Positions 1 to 5,359 of a DNA stretch of 8,255 bases are shown here, piece after piece (the stretch's first letter is position 1; each line of letters starts with the position of its first letter). Origin of the DNA: an uncultured Burkholderiales bacterium (GTDB taxonomy: Bacteria; Pseudomonadota; Gammaproteobacteria; Burkholderiales; Burkholderiaceae_D); assembly GCA_937872165.1 (NCBI GenBank), contig CALMOR010000003.1, positions 1 to 8,255 on the forward strand. Direction: 5' to 3'. The translations under genes and the position numbers were made by a program. The notes under the pieces were generated by a model. It saw only the letters and a list, made by a program, of their open reading frames with translations. It did no database searches and had not been told where the DNA came from.

Positions 1-309
1 CAGGGCCTCGTCGAACCACGGATTGCCGCGTCTCCACTGCGGGCCGAGGTTCGCGTTCGCGCCGATCGAGTCGACGAACCAGGCGGGCAGCGTGCGCCGC
101 AGTTGCCGCGAGAAGATCGCCACCGACTCCTCGACGAGCGGCAACTCGAGCCGATCGGCGAGCGCGCGCAGCGATGCGTCGCGCCGGGCCGCCGCTTCGG
201 CGGCCGGAGGCGGCGCCGCGATGGCCGGCGCCGGCACGCAGGCCGCGATCGCGCCGACGAGCGCCGCGATCAGGGACGCGCGTCGAAGCGATCGGGTCGT
301 CGCGGGCAC
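1..309 (-). CDS. Exported protein or lipoprotein of unknown function (3' end outside window)
   Basis: I do not recognise this family. The frame opens with GTG at 309, 8 bp after the ruvA stop, and stays open to the left edge, giving 103 visible residues. The N-terminus is a clear export signal: arginines at 6, 9 and 10, then a hydrophobic core at about 11-23. Ile-Ala-Ala-Cys at 21-24 fits a lipobox, so Cys24 could be lipidated. A signal peptidase I site near Ala-Ile-Ala at 29-31 is the alternative. The mature part begins with a Pro/Ala-rich linker (about 25-40), then a charged helical stretch rich in Arg, Leu and Glu, then an aromatic segment with NLGPQW and GNPWFDEA. No catalytic motif is visible. 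No upstream in-frame ATG exists before the ruvA stop, and no strong ribosome binding site is seen. Tight spacing suggests co-transcription with ruvA, which gives no evidence of a role in recombination. Confidence 0.7.
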   Translation of the reverse strand, partial: MPATTRSLRRASLIAALVGAIAACVPAPAIAAPPPAAEAAARRDASLRALADRLELPLVEESVAIFSRQLRRTLPAWFVDSIGANANLGPQWRRGNPWFDEAL

Positions 310-317
310 GGCGCGGC

Positions 318-905
318 TCAGGACTTCGACAGCGCCTTCAGCGCCTGCCGGATGCCGTCGGAGACCGAGCTGCCCGCGCCGACCTGCTTGACGGCGAACA
401 GCGCTTCCTTGTCGGAGTACCCGAGGGCCTGCAGGGCCTTCAGGATGTCGGGGCCGGCGTCGCCCGCATCCATCGTCGACAGGCCGGCCGGCATCGCGAG
501 GTCGGCGCCCAGCTTGCCCTTGAGTTCGAGCAGCAGCCGCTCGGCGGTCTTCTTGCCGATGCCCGGGATCTGCACGAGTCGCGCCGCGTCCTGCAGCGTG
601 ACGGCCTGTGCGAGGTCCGCGATCGAGAGGCCCGACAGCACGGCCAGCGCGATGCGCGGACCGACGCCGGAGATGCGGATCAGTTCGCGGAACGCCGCGC
701 GCTCGGCATGCGAGCCGAAGCCGTAGAGGAGCTGTGCGTCCTCGCGCACGACGAGATGCGCGAACAGCGAGACGCGCTCGCCGACCGACGGCAGGTTGTA
801 GAGCGTGCTCATCGGCACGTCGAGCTCGTAGCCGACGCCGCCGCAGTCGACCAGCACGTGCGGGGGCGTCTTCTCGAGCAGCGTCCCGGCGATGCGGCCG
901 ATCAT
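318..905 (-). CDS. ruvA: Holliday junction branch migration complex subunit RuvA
   Basis: RuvA tetramers bind the four-way DNA junction and load the RuvB motor, which drives branch migration during recombinational repair in the cytoplasm. The 195-residue product has the full family layout. The N-terminal OB-fold domain starts with MIGRIAG and covers about 1-64. The middle domain carries two helix-hairpin-helix motifs, one around 75-90 (ISGVGPRIAL) and one around 108-127 (IPGIGKKTAERLLLEL). A flexible linker at about 135-150 leads to the C-terminal domain at 150-195, which contacts RuvB in known RuvA proteins. Length is close to the usual size of about 190-205. The ATG start is certain because MIGRI is the conserved N-terminus, although the ribosome binding site is poor. 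It lies 13 bp after the peroxiredoxin gene and 8 bp before the exported-protein gene. RuvB does not follow directly and must be encoded elsewhere or further downstream. Confidence 0.97.
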   Translation of the reverse strand: MIGRIAGTLLEKTPPHVLVDCGGVGYELDVPMSTLYNLPSVGERVSLFAHLVVREDAQLLYGFGSHAERAAFRELIRISGVGPRIALAVLSGLSIADLAQAVTLQDAARLVQIPGIGKKTAERLLLELKGKLGADLAMPAGLSTMDAGDAGPDILKALQALGYSDKEALFAVKQVGAGSSVSDGIRQALKALSKS

Positions 906-918
906 CGAGGCTCGCGCG

Positions 919-1425
919 TCAGCCGAGCTGCTTCAGCAGCGTGTCCGCGCCGCTGACTTCGAACTTGCCGCCGACATCGAGATTGAGCTGCTTGACGACG
1001 CCGTCGTCGACCAGCATCGAGTAGCGCTGCGAGCGCACGCCCATGCCGCGCGCGGTCAGGTCGAGTTCGAGGCCGACCTTCTTCGTGAAGTCGGCCGAGC
1101 CGTCGCCCATCATGCGGACCTTGCCCGCCGTGTGCTGGTCGCGGCCCCAGGCGCCCATGACGAAAGGGTCGTTGACCGAGATGCACCAGATCTCGTCGAC
1201 GCCCTTGGCCTTCAGCGCGTCGTGCTGCTCGACGTAGCCGGGCACGTGCTTCGCCGAGCAGGTCGGCGTGAACGCACCGGGCAGGCCGAAGATCGCGAGC
1301 TTCTTGCCGCGGACGGCTTCCTCGACGTGGAAGCTGTTGGGACCGATGCTGCAACCGTTGCCTTCGACTTCGATGAATTCCTGGAGGATGGCTTCGGGGA
1401 GGCGTTCGCCGATCTGGATGGTCAT
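919..1425 (-). CDS. Peroxiredoxin, Prx5 type (AhpC/TSA-like redoxin)
   Basis: A thiol peroxidase that reduces hydrogen peroxide and alkyl hydroperoxides, in this subfamily usually recycled by glutathione/glutaredoxin or thioredoxin. The 168-residue protein is full length for the family and has no signal peptide, so it is probably cytoplasmic. The active-site loop LPGAFTPTCS carries Pro49, Thr53 and peroxidatic Cys56 in the PxxxTxxC pattern. Arg134, in RSQRYSMLV, fits the conserved arginine that activates the thiolate. Other cysteines are Cys25 and Cys81; Cys81 sits in WCISVNDPFVM, a typical stretch of bacterial Prx5 members. No dedicated C-terminal resolving cysteine is evident. No glutaredoxin domain is fused. 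The ATG has no clear Shine-Dalgarno sequence. A 77 bp gap separates it from ruvC; it holds a weak -10-like TATCAT on the minus strand (1465-1460) without a matching -35, so an internal promoter is possible but unproven. Its place between ruvC and ruvA is unusual. Confidence 0.94.
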   Translation of the reverse strand: MTIQIGERLPEAILQEFIEVEGNGCSIGPNSFHVEEAVRGKKLAIFGLPGAFTPTCSAKHVPGYVEQHDALKAKGVDEIWCISVNDPFVMGAWGRDQHTAGKVRMMGDGSADFTKKVGLELDLTARGMGVRSQRYSMLVDDGVVKQLNLDVGGKFEVSGADTLLKQLG

Positions 1426-1502
1426 GGGAGTGGGCCGCGTGAAGTTGAGCGAGCCGACGATGATACGTGACGGTCGCGGCGCGGCCGCTGCCCCGACCTA
1501 CG

Positions 1503-2066
1503 TCAAGCGCCGCCGAGACGGCCGCGCCGCATGCGCAGCCGACCGAGCGCGAGCGCCGTCCGCAGCTCCGGCGCGACGACCGCCAGCGTGGCGACGCTGG
1601 TACCGGTATGCGCATGGCAGATCGCGCACGCGAGCGCGTCGGCCGCATCGCTGGTGGGCACGCCGTCGAGGTGCAGCAGGCGCACCACCATCTGCTGCAC
1701 CTGGACCTTGGCCGCCTTGCCGTGACCGACCGTGGCCTGCTTGGTCTGCAGCGCGGTGTACTCCGATACCGCGATGCCGCCGGTCGTCAGCGCGCAGATG
1801 GCCGCGCCGCGCGCCTGGCCGAGCAGCAGGGTCGACTGCGGGTTGACGTTGACGAAGACCTTCTCGATCGCGGCGCAGGTGGGGCGATGCAGCGCGACGA
1901 CCTCGCGCACGCCTTCGAAGAGGACGTGAAGCCGCGAAGGCAGATCGCCGTCGGGCGTACGCACGACGCCGCTCGCGACGTAGGTGAGCCGCGGGCCGTC
2001 GACGTCGATGACGCCGAAGCCGGTGGCGCGCAGGCCGGGATCGATGCCGAGGATGCGCAGGCTCAC
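1503..2066 (-). CDS. ruvC: Crossover junction endodeoxyribonuclease RuvC
   Basis: RuvC is a dimeric nuclease that resolves Holliday junctions by paired, metal-dependent cuts, acting with RuvAB. The 187-residue product has the RNase H-like fold signature with all four expected acidic residues: Asp9 in ILGIDPG, Glu68 in AAIEKVFV, and Asp140 plus Asp143 in TSDAADALA. NPQSTLLLGQARG at about 75-87 and KQATVGHGKAAK at 109-120 are further conserved RuvC segments involved in DNA binding. Length is slightly above the usual 165-180 because of a basic tail (ALGRLRMRRGRLGGA). The start is GTG at 2066, fixed by the conserved SLRILGIDPG N-terminus; no better start lies nearby. It follows purH by 43 bp and precedes the peroxiredoxin gene by 77 bp, so it is probably transcribed from the dusB promoter. 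Confidence 0.97.
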   Translation of the reverse strand: MSLRILGIDPGLRATGFGVIDVDGPRLTYVASGVVRTPDGDLPSRLHVLFEGVREVVALHRPTCAAIEKVFVNVNPQSTLLLGQARGAAICALTTGGIAVSEYTALQTKQATVGHGKAAKVQVQQMVVRLLHLDGVPTSDAADALACAICHAHTGTSVATLAVVAPELRTALALGRLRMRRGRLGGA

Positions 2067-2109
2067 GGTCTCGGAGTCCGCGCGAAGGCGAGGGCGACCG
2101 CGACGACGT

Positions 2110-3726
2110 TCAATGGCGGAAGTGCCGCACGCCGGTGAACACCATCGCGATGCCGCGTTCGTCGGCGGCCGCGATCACCTCGCCGTCGCGGACGCTGCCT
2201 CCCGGCTGGATCACGCATGCGGCACCGGCGTCCGCCACCACGTCGAGCCCGTCGCGGAACGGGAAGAACGCGTCGGACGCGACGGCCGATCCGTGCAGCG
2301 ACAGGTTCGCCTGCCCGGCCTTGATCGACGCGATGCGGGCCGAGTCGATGCGGCTCATCTGTCCGGCGCCGACGCCGAGCGTGCGGCCGTCGGCGCAGAA
2401 CACGATCGCGTTCGACTTGACGAAGGTCGCGACGCGCCACGCGAAGAGGAGGTCGTCGCGTTGCGCATCGGTGGGTGCCTTCCGCGTGACGACGCGCAGG
2501 TCGTCGCGCGTCAGGCGATGCGTGTCGAGCGACTGCACGAGCAGGCCCGAGCCGATGCGCTTGACGTCGAGGCCGCTCCATCCGCTCGCGGTCCCGATGT
2601 CGGCCCGGCCTGCGACGAACGAGGGCACGGCCAGCACGCGCAGGTTGGTCTTGCCCTTCAGCAGCGCGAGCGCGTCGTCGCTGTACGACGGCGCGATCAG
2701 CACCTCGACGAACTGCTTCGACACGGACTCGACGGTCGTCGCGTCGAGCGGGCGGTTGAACGCGATGATGCCGCCGAAGGCCGACACGGGATCGGTCGCG
2801 AAGGCCTTCGCGTACGCCTCGGCCGTCGTCGAGCCGGTCGCGACGCCGCACGGGTTGGCATGCTTGACGATGACGCATGCCGCGCCGTCGTCGCGCACGT
2901 CGAAGCTCTTCACGCATTCCCACGCGGCGTCGCCGTCGGCGAGGTTGTTGTACGACAGCTCCTTGCCCTGCAGCTGCCGCGCGGTGACGAGCGTGCCCGC
3001 CCGCGGCGACGGATCGCGATAGAGGGCCGCGCTCTGGTGGGGGTTCTCGCCGTAGCGCAGGTCCTGCAGCTTGACGAAGACCGGGTTCGACTGCGCCGGA
3101 TACGCGGTGCGCCGGACCGCGCCGTCCGCGGGCGGCGGTACCGACGCCACCGACGACAGGTAGTCGCTGATCGCGCCGTCGTAGCGCGCGATGCGATCGA
3201 AGGCCGCGACCGCGAGCGCGAAGCGGGTGGCCTCGCTCACCGCGCCTGCGCTCTCGAGTTCGGTCGCGACCCGTTCGTACTGCGACGTCTCGGTGACGAC
3301 CGCGACGTGCTTCCAGTTCTTCGCGGCCGATCGCACCATCGCCGGTCCGCCGATGTCGATCTGCTCGACCGCGTCGTCGAGCGTGCAGTCGGCCTTCGCG
3401 ACGGTGGCCTCGAACGGATAGAGGTCGACGACCAGCAGGTCGATGGTGCCGATGCCGTGCTTGTCGATCGCCGCGATGTGCGCGGCGACGTCGCGGCGCG
3501 CGAGCAGCCCGCCGTGCACCTTCGGATGCAGCGTCTTGACGCGGCCGTCGAGCATCTCGGGGAAGCCGGTGTAGTCGGCCACCTCGACGACCGCGAGTCC
3601 CGCGTCGGCGAGCAGCCTCGCGGTGCCGCCGGTCGACAGGAGCTCGATGCCGCGCGCCGCGAGCCGCTCGGCGAAGGCGACGACGCCGGTCTTGTCGGAG
3701 ACGGAGAGCAGGGCGCGACGGATCAT
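2110..3726 (-). CDS. purH: Bifunctional AICAR formyltransferase / IMP cyclohydrolase PurH
   Basis: PurH carries out the last two steps of de novo purine synthesis: formylation of AICAR with 10-formyltetrahydrofolate, then ring closure to IMP. I start it at ATG 3726, giving 538 residues (family usually 510-540), because ALLSVSDKTG is the conserved N-terminus. An upstream in-frame GTG at 3765 would add 13 Pro-rich residues and is unlikely. The N-terminal MGS-like cyclohydrolase domain spans about 1-145, with STGGTARLL at 31-39 and GRVKTLHPKVHGGLL at 61-75. The AICAR transformylase domain follows, with RYGENPHQ at 224-231, the catalytic KHANPCG at 288-294 (Lys288, His289), AFGGIIAFN at 316-324, KSNAIVF at 437-443, and the family-typical end GVRHFRH. 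It lies 115 bp after fis, the longest gap inside the cluster. That gap holds repeats and hairpins but no obvious promoter. No good ribosome binding site precedes the start. Confidence 0.98.
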   Translation of the reverse strand: MIRRALLSVSDKTGVVAFAERLAARGIELLSTGGTARLLADAGLAVVEVADYTGFPEMLDGRVKTLHPKVHGGLLARRDVAAHIAAIDKHGIGTIDLLVVDLYPFEATVAKADCTLDDAVEQIDIGGPAMVRSAAKNWKHVAVVTETSQYERVATELESAGAVSEATRFALAVAAFDRIARYDGAISDYLSSVASVPPPADGAVRRTAYPAQSNPVFVKLQDLRYGENPHQSAALYRDPSPRAGTLVTARQLQGKELSYNNLADGDAAWECVKSFDVRDDGAACVIVKHANPCGVATGSTTAEAYAKAFATDPVSAFGGIIAFNRPLDATTVESVSKQFVEVLIAPSYSDDALALLKGKTNLRVLAVPSFVAGRADIGTASGWSGLDVKRIGSGLLVQSLDTHRLTRDDLRVVTRKAPTDAQRDDLLFAWRVATFVKSNAIVFCADGRTLGVGAGQMSRIDSARIASIKAGQANLSLHGSAVASDAFFPFRDGLDVVADAGAACVIQPGGSVRDGEVIAAADERGIAMVFTGVRHFRH

Positions 3727-3760
3727 GGAGCGAGGGACGGGGGGATCATCGGAAGGCGGT

Positions 3761-3777
3761 CGCACGAAGGACGTGCG
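3761..3777 (-). other. Hairpin in the purH leader
   Basis: A perfect 6-bp inverted repeat with a 5-base loop: CGCACG (3761-3766), AAGGA, CGTGCG (3772-3777). The transcript of the fis-purH gap could fold it 34 bases before the purH ATG. The arm at 3761-3766 could also pair with the identical CGTGCG at 3785-3790, so two mutually exclusive hairpins are possible. There is no U-tract, so it is not a standard terminator. A role is inference only; short stems arise often by chance in G+C-rich DNA. Confidence 0.45.
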
Positions 3778-3819
3778 GAGAGGACGTGCGGGAAGGGCGT
3801 GCCGAGAAGACCCGAGGAG
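3768..3819. repeat. Degenerate 13-bp tandem repeat between fis and purH
   Basis: Three adjacent 13-base units read AGGACGTGCGGAG (3768-3780), AGGACGTGCGGGA (3781-3793) and AGGGCGTGCCGAG (3794-3806) on the plus strand. Units 2 and 3 each differ from unit 1 at two positions. A fourth, weaker unit, AAGACCCGAGGAG (3807-3819), matches unit 1 at 9 of 13 positions. The period is not a multiple of three and no gene covers it. It fills nearly half of the 115 bp gap. It may be slippage-generated spacer, or an array of binding sites; the sequence alone does not decide. Confidence 0.7.
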
Positions 3820-3820
3820 C

Positions 3821-3843
3821 GATCCGCCTCGTCACGGCGGATC
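3821..3843 (-). other. Perfect hairpin overlapping the fis stop codon
   Basis: An exact 8-bp inverted repeat, GATCCGCC (3821-3828) and GGCGGATC (3836-3843), separated by 7 bases. On the transcript the first arm begins inside the fis TGA (3844-3842). A stem directly at a stop codon resembles an intrinsic terminator or a 3'-end stabiliser, but the following transcript is a mixed C/U/G stretch without a run of U. I read it as a possible partial terminator or RNA-stability element that could lower purH expression relative to fis, or protect the fis message. Confidence 0.55.
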
Positions 3844-4075
3844 ACAGCAGCCCGTGGTCGCTCAGCTTCTTGCGCAGCGTGTTGCGATTGATGCCGAGCA
3901 TGCCGGCGGCCTGCGACTGGTTGTTCGCGGCATGCCGCATCACCACTTCGAGCACCGGCTTCTCGACGGTGCGCATCACCATCTCGTAGACGTTGGTCGC
4001 GCTCTCCCCGTCGAGGTCCGCGAGGTACTTCTCGAGGCTGTACCGCACGCACTCTTCGATCGATTGACGGCTCAT
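3842..4075 (-). CDS. fis: Fis family nucleoid-associated DNA-binding protein
   Basis: Fis is a small homodimeric protein that bends DNA, organises the nucleoid and modulates rRNA, tRNA and other promoters and site-specific recombination. The product has 77 residues, the short form seen in betaproteobacteria, against 98 in Escherichia coli; the missing part is the N-terminal arm that in E. coli contacts Hin/Gin-type invertases. Helices at about 5-50 should form the dimer core. The helix-turn-helix is at about 53-72 (QSQAAGMLGINRNTLRKKL), nearly matching the E. coli Fis motif. The ATG lies 11 bp after the dusB stop without a clear ribosome binding site, so translational coupling to dusB is likely. 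The dusB-fis pair is conserved widely in proteobacteria. An 8-bp hairpin starts within its stop codon. Confidence 0.96.
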   Translation of the reverse strand: MSRQSIEECVRYSLEKYLADLDGESATNVYEMVMRTVEKPVLEVVMRHAANNQSQAAGMLGINRNTLRKKLSDHGLL

Positions 4076-4086
4076 GGACGATGGGG

Positions 4087-5157
4087 TCAGGCGGCCTCGA
4101 GCAGGACCGGCGCCGACGGCAACGGGTCGCCGTCGTCGCCGAGCTCGGAGAGATAACGATCGACCGCGGCTCGCTGCGCGTCGCAGTCGTCGATCGCGTT
4201 CATGCGGGCGCGGAACGATGCGCCGCGCGGCAACCCGTCGACGTACCAGCCGATGTGCTTGCGCGCCGTGCGCAATCCGGTGAAGGCGCCGTAGAACGCG
4301 TAGTGGTCCTCGAGGTGCGACGCGAGCAGCGCACGCACCTCACCGACGGATGGCGGGGCGCGATGCGTGCCGTGCGCGAGGTAGTGCTCGACCTCGCGGA
4401 AGATCCACGGCCGGCCCTGCGCCGCGCGTCCGATCATCACGGCGTCGGCGCGCGTCTCGGTCAGCACGCGTGCGGCGCGTTCGGGCGAGTCGATGTCGCC
4501 GTTCGCGACGACCGGGATCGAAACCGATGCCTTGACGGCCGCGATGGTCTCGTACTCCGCCTGTCCCATGAAGCCGTCGGCGCGCGTGCGGCCGTGCAGG
4601 GTCAGCATCGCCACGCCCGCGCGCTCGGCGATGGCCGCGATGCGGAGCGCGTTGCGCGTCGTGCGCGTGGGTCCGGTACGGAACTTGAGCGTGACCGGCA
4701 CGCTCACCGACGCGACGACCGCGTCGATGATGCGGGTGACCAGGTCCTCGTCGGCGAGCAGCGCGGAGCCCGCGGCCGCGTTGCAGACCTTTTTCGCGGG
4801 ACAGCCCATGTTGATGTCGATGATCTGCGCACCGCGATCGACGTTGAAGCGGGCGCAGTCGGCCAGCATCGCGGCATCGCCGCCGGCGATCTGCACGGTC
4901 TTCGGCGCGGCCTCGCCCGCATGATCGATGCGTCGCGAGCTCTTGATCGTGGCCCACAGCCGCGGGTCGGACGCGGCCATCTCGGAGACGGCGTGGCCGG
5001 CGCCGAGCTGCTTGCAGAGCTTGCGGAACGGACGATCGGTGACGCCCGCCATCGGCGCGACGAAGACGCGATTGGACAGTCGGTGGGAACCGACCCGGGG
5101 ACCGTCGGCCGATGCGACGGGCAAGGCGGCAGCGCCGCGAGGGACAGGACCGGCCAT
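4087..5157 (-). CDS. dusB: tRNA-dihydrouridine synthase DusB
   Basis: DusB is an FMN and NADPH-dependent enzyme that reduces particular uridines of tRNA to dihydrouridine in the cytoplasm. From ATG 5157 it has 356 residues, against about 321 in E. coli. The TIM-barrel domain begins with APMAGVTDRPFRKLC (34-48) and includes VSEMAASDP, the signature IDINMGCPAKKV (114-124) with the expected catalytic Cys119, LHGRTRADGFMGQAEY (187-202), VANGDI (217-222) and MIGRAAQGRPWIFRE (241-255). The C-terminal helical tRNA-binding domain covers about 270-340 and includes ARKHIGWY (298-305). The N-terminus has about 20 extra Ala/Pro-rich residues and the C-terminus about 16. No ATG, GTG or TTG start lies closer to the conserved core. 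Upstream in-frame alternatives are GTG 5196 and ATG 5265; the latter lies in the putative -10 box. It leads the dusB-fis-purH-ruv cluster. Confidence 0.95.
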   Translation of the reverse strand: MAGPVPRGAAALPVASADGPRVGSHRLSNRVFVAPMAGVTDRPFRKLCKQLGAGHAVSEMAASDPRLWATIKSSRRIDHAGEAAPKTVQIAGGDAAMLADCARFNVDRGAQIIDINMGCPAKKVCNAAAGSALLADEDLVTRIIDAVVASVSVPVTLKFRTGPTRTTRNALRIAAIAERAGVAMLTLHGRTRADGFMGQAEYETIAAVKASVSIPVVANGDIDSPERAARVLTETRADAVMIGRAAQGRPWIFREVEHYLAHGTHRAPPSVGEVRALLASHLEDHYAFYGAFTGLRTARKHIGWYVDGLPRGASFRARMNAIDDCDAQRAAVDRYLSELGDDGDPLPSAPVLLEAA

Positions 5158-5263
5158 GGGCAGAGCGGGTTCCGGAAAGGGCGGTGCGACGGGCACGATG
5201 CGAGTGCGGCGGAGACACGCGAATCGATCGGGGACCGGTCGGCCATGCGCGAACCGGGTGATC

Positions 5264-5315
5264 ATTCTAGCCGCAGCGCCGCGGTCGACGCGATGCGCGT
5301 CGCGCAAAAAAAAAA
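5264..5315 (-). promoter_or_regulatory. Probable promoter of dusB-fis operon with UP-like tract
   Basis: On the minus strand TAGAAT (5269-5264) matches five of six bases of the sigma-70 -10 consensus. With the usual spacing, transcription would start near 5257, about 100 bases before dusB, at or beside a C. No good -35 is seen 17 bp upstream (CGCGTC at 5292-5287). However, a pure ten-base A/T tract at 5306-5315 falls at about -49 to -58, where the alpha subunit contacts the distal UP element in strong promoters. A+T-rich DNA is rare in this window, which makes the coincidence notable. The placement is inferred from sequence only. Confidence 0.5.
5286..5302. repeat. Perfect 7-bp inverted repeat in the dusB promoter region
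   Basis: CGACGCG (5286-5292), ATG, CGCGTCG (5296-5302). The repeat lies between the A/T tract and the -10 box and covers the expected -35 position. It could be an operator for a dimeric regulator, or a chance palindrome in G+C-rich DNA. No known regulator motif is recognised in it. Confidence 0.5.
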
Positions 5316-5359
5316 GTGGCGAACGTGCTTGCGACGAGGCGAACGACGTGGCAGTCGTC
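5306..5359 (-). terminator. Possible terminator region after ubiH
   Basis: The minus strand carries ten consecutive T bases (plus-strand A run at 5306-5315), 42 bases after the ubiH stop. The nearest stem is GACGAC / GTCGTT (5359-5354 with 5347-5342, one G-U pair, 6-base loop), which overlaps the stop codon and sits 26 bases before the T-run. That distance is too long for a standard intrinsic terminator, so the call is weak. The same tract may instead serve the dusB promoter. Confidence 0.3.

Noticed and set aside
1460..1488. Possible promoter before the peroxiredoxin gene (TATCAT on the minus strand)
   Set aside because: Only the -10 is passable; the expected -35 position reads GCGGCC. No OxyR-like or other operator is visible. 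Kept only as a remark under the gene.
1650..1657. GCTGGTGG, identical to the E. coli Chi octamer, inside ruvC
   Set aside because: A single copy inside coding sequence in a G+C-rich genome is expected by chance, and Chi sequences differ between lineages.
3727..3765. Longer purH from GTG 3765
   Set aside because: It adds 13 Pro/Ser-rich residues before the conserved ALLSVSDKTG start and has no better ribosome binding site.
1984..3891. Long plus-strand open frame antisense to purH and fis (635 codons)
   Set aside because: Arg/Asp/Val-rich low-complexity translation with no domain; it mirrors the codon bias of purH on the other strand. G+C-rich DNA leaves such antisense frames open.
5233..5240. 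Palindrome GACCGGTC in the dusB leader
   Set aside because: Perfect 8-bp palindromes of this composition are common in G+C-rich DNA, and it lies downstream of the predicted start without matching a known operator.
4704..5246. Minus-strand 180-codon frame starting at ATG 5246 in the dusB leader
   Set aside because: It overlaps dusB in another frame and translates to Arg/Ser/Pro-rich sequence. A short leader peptide is not excluded, but nothing supports one.
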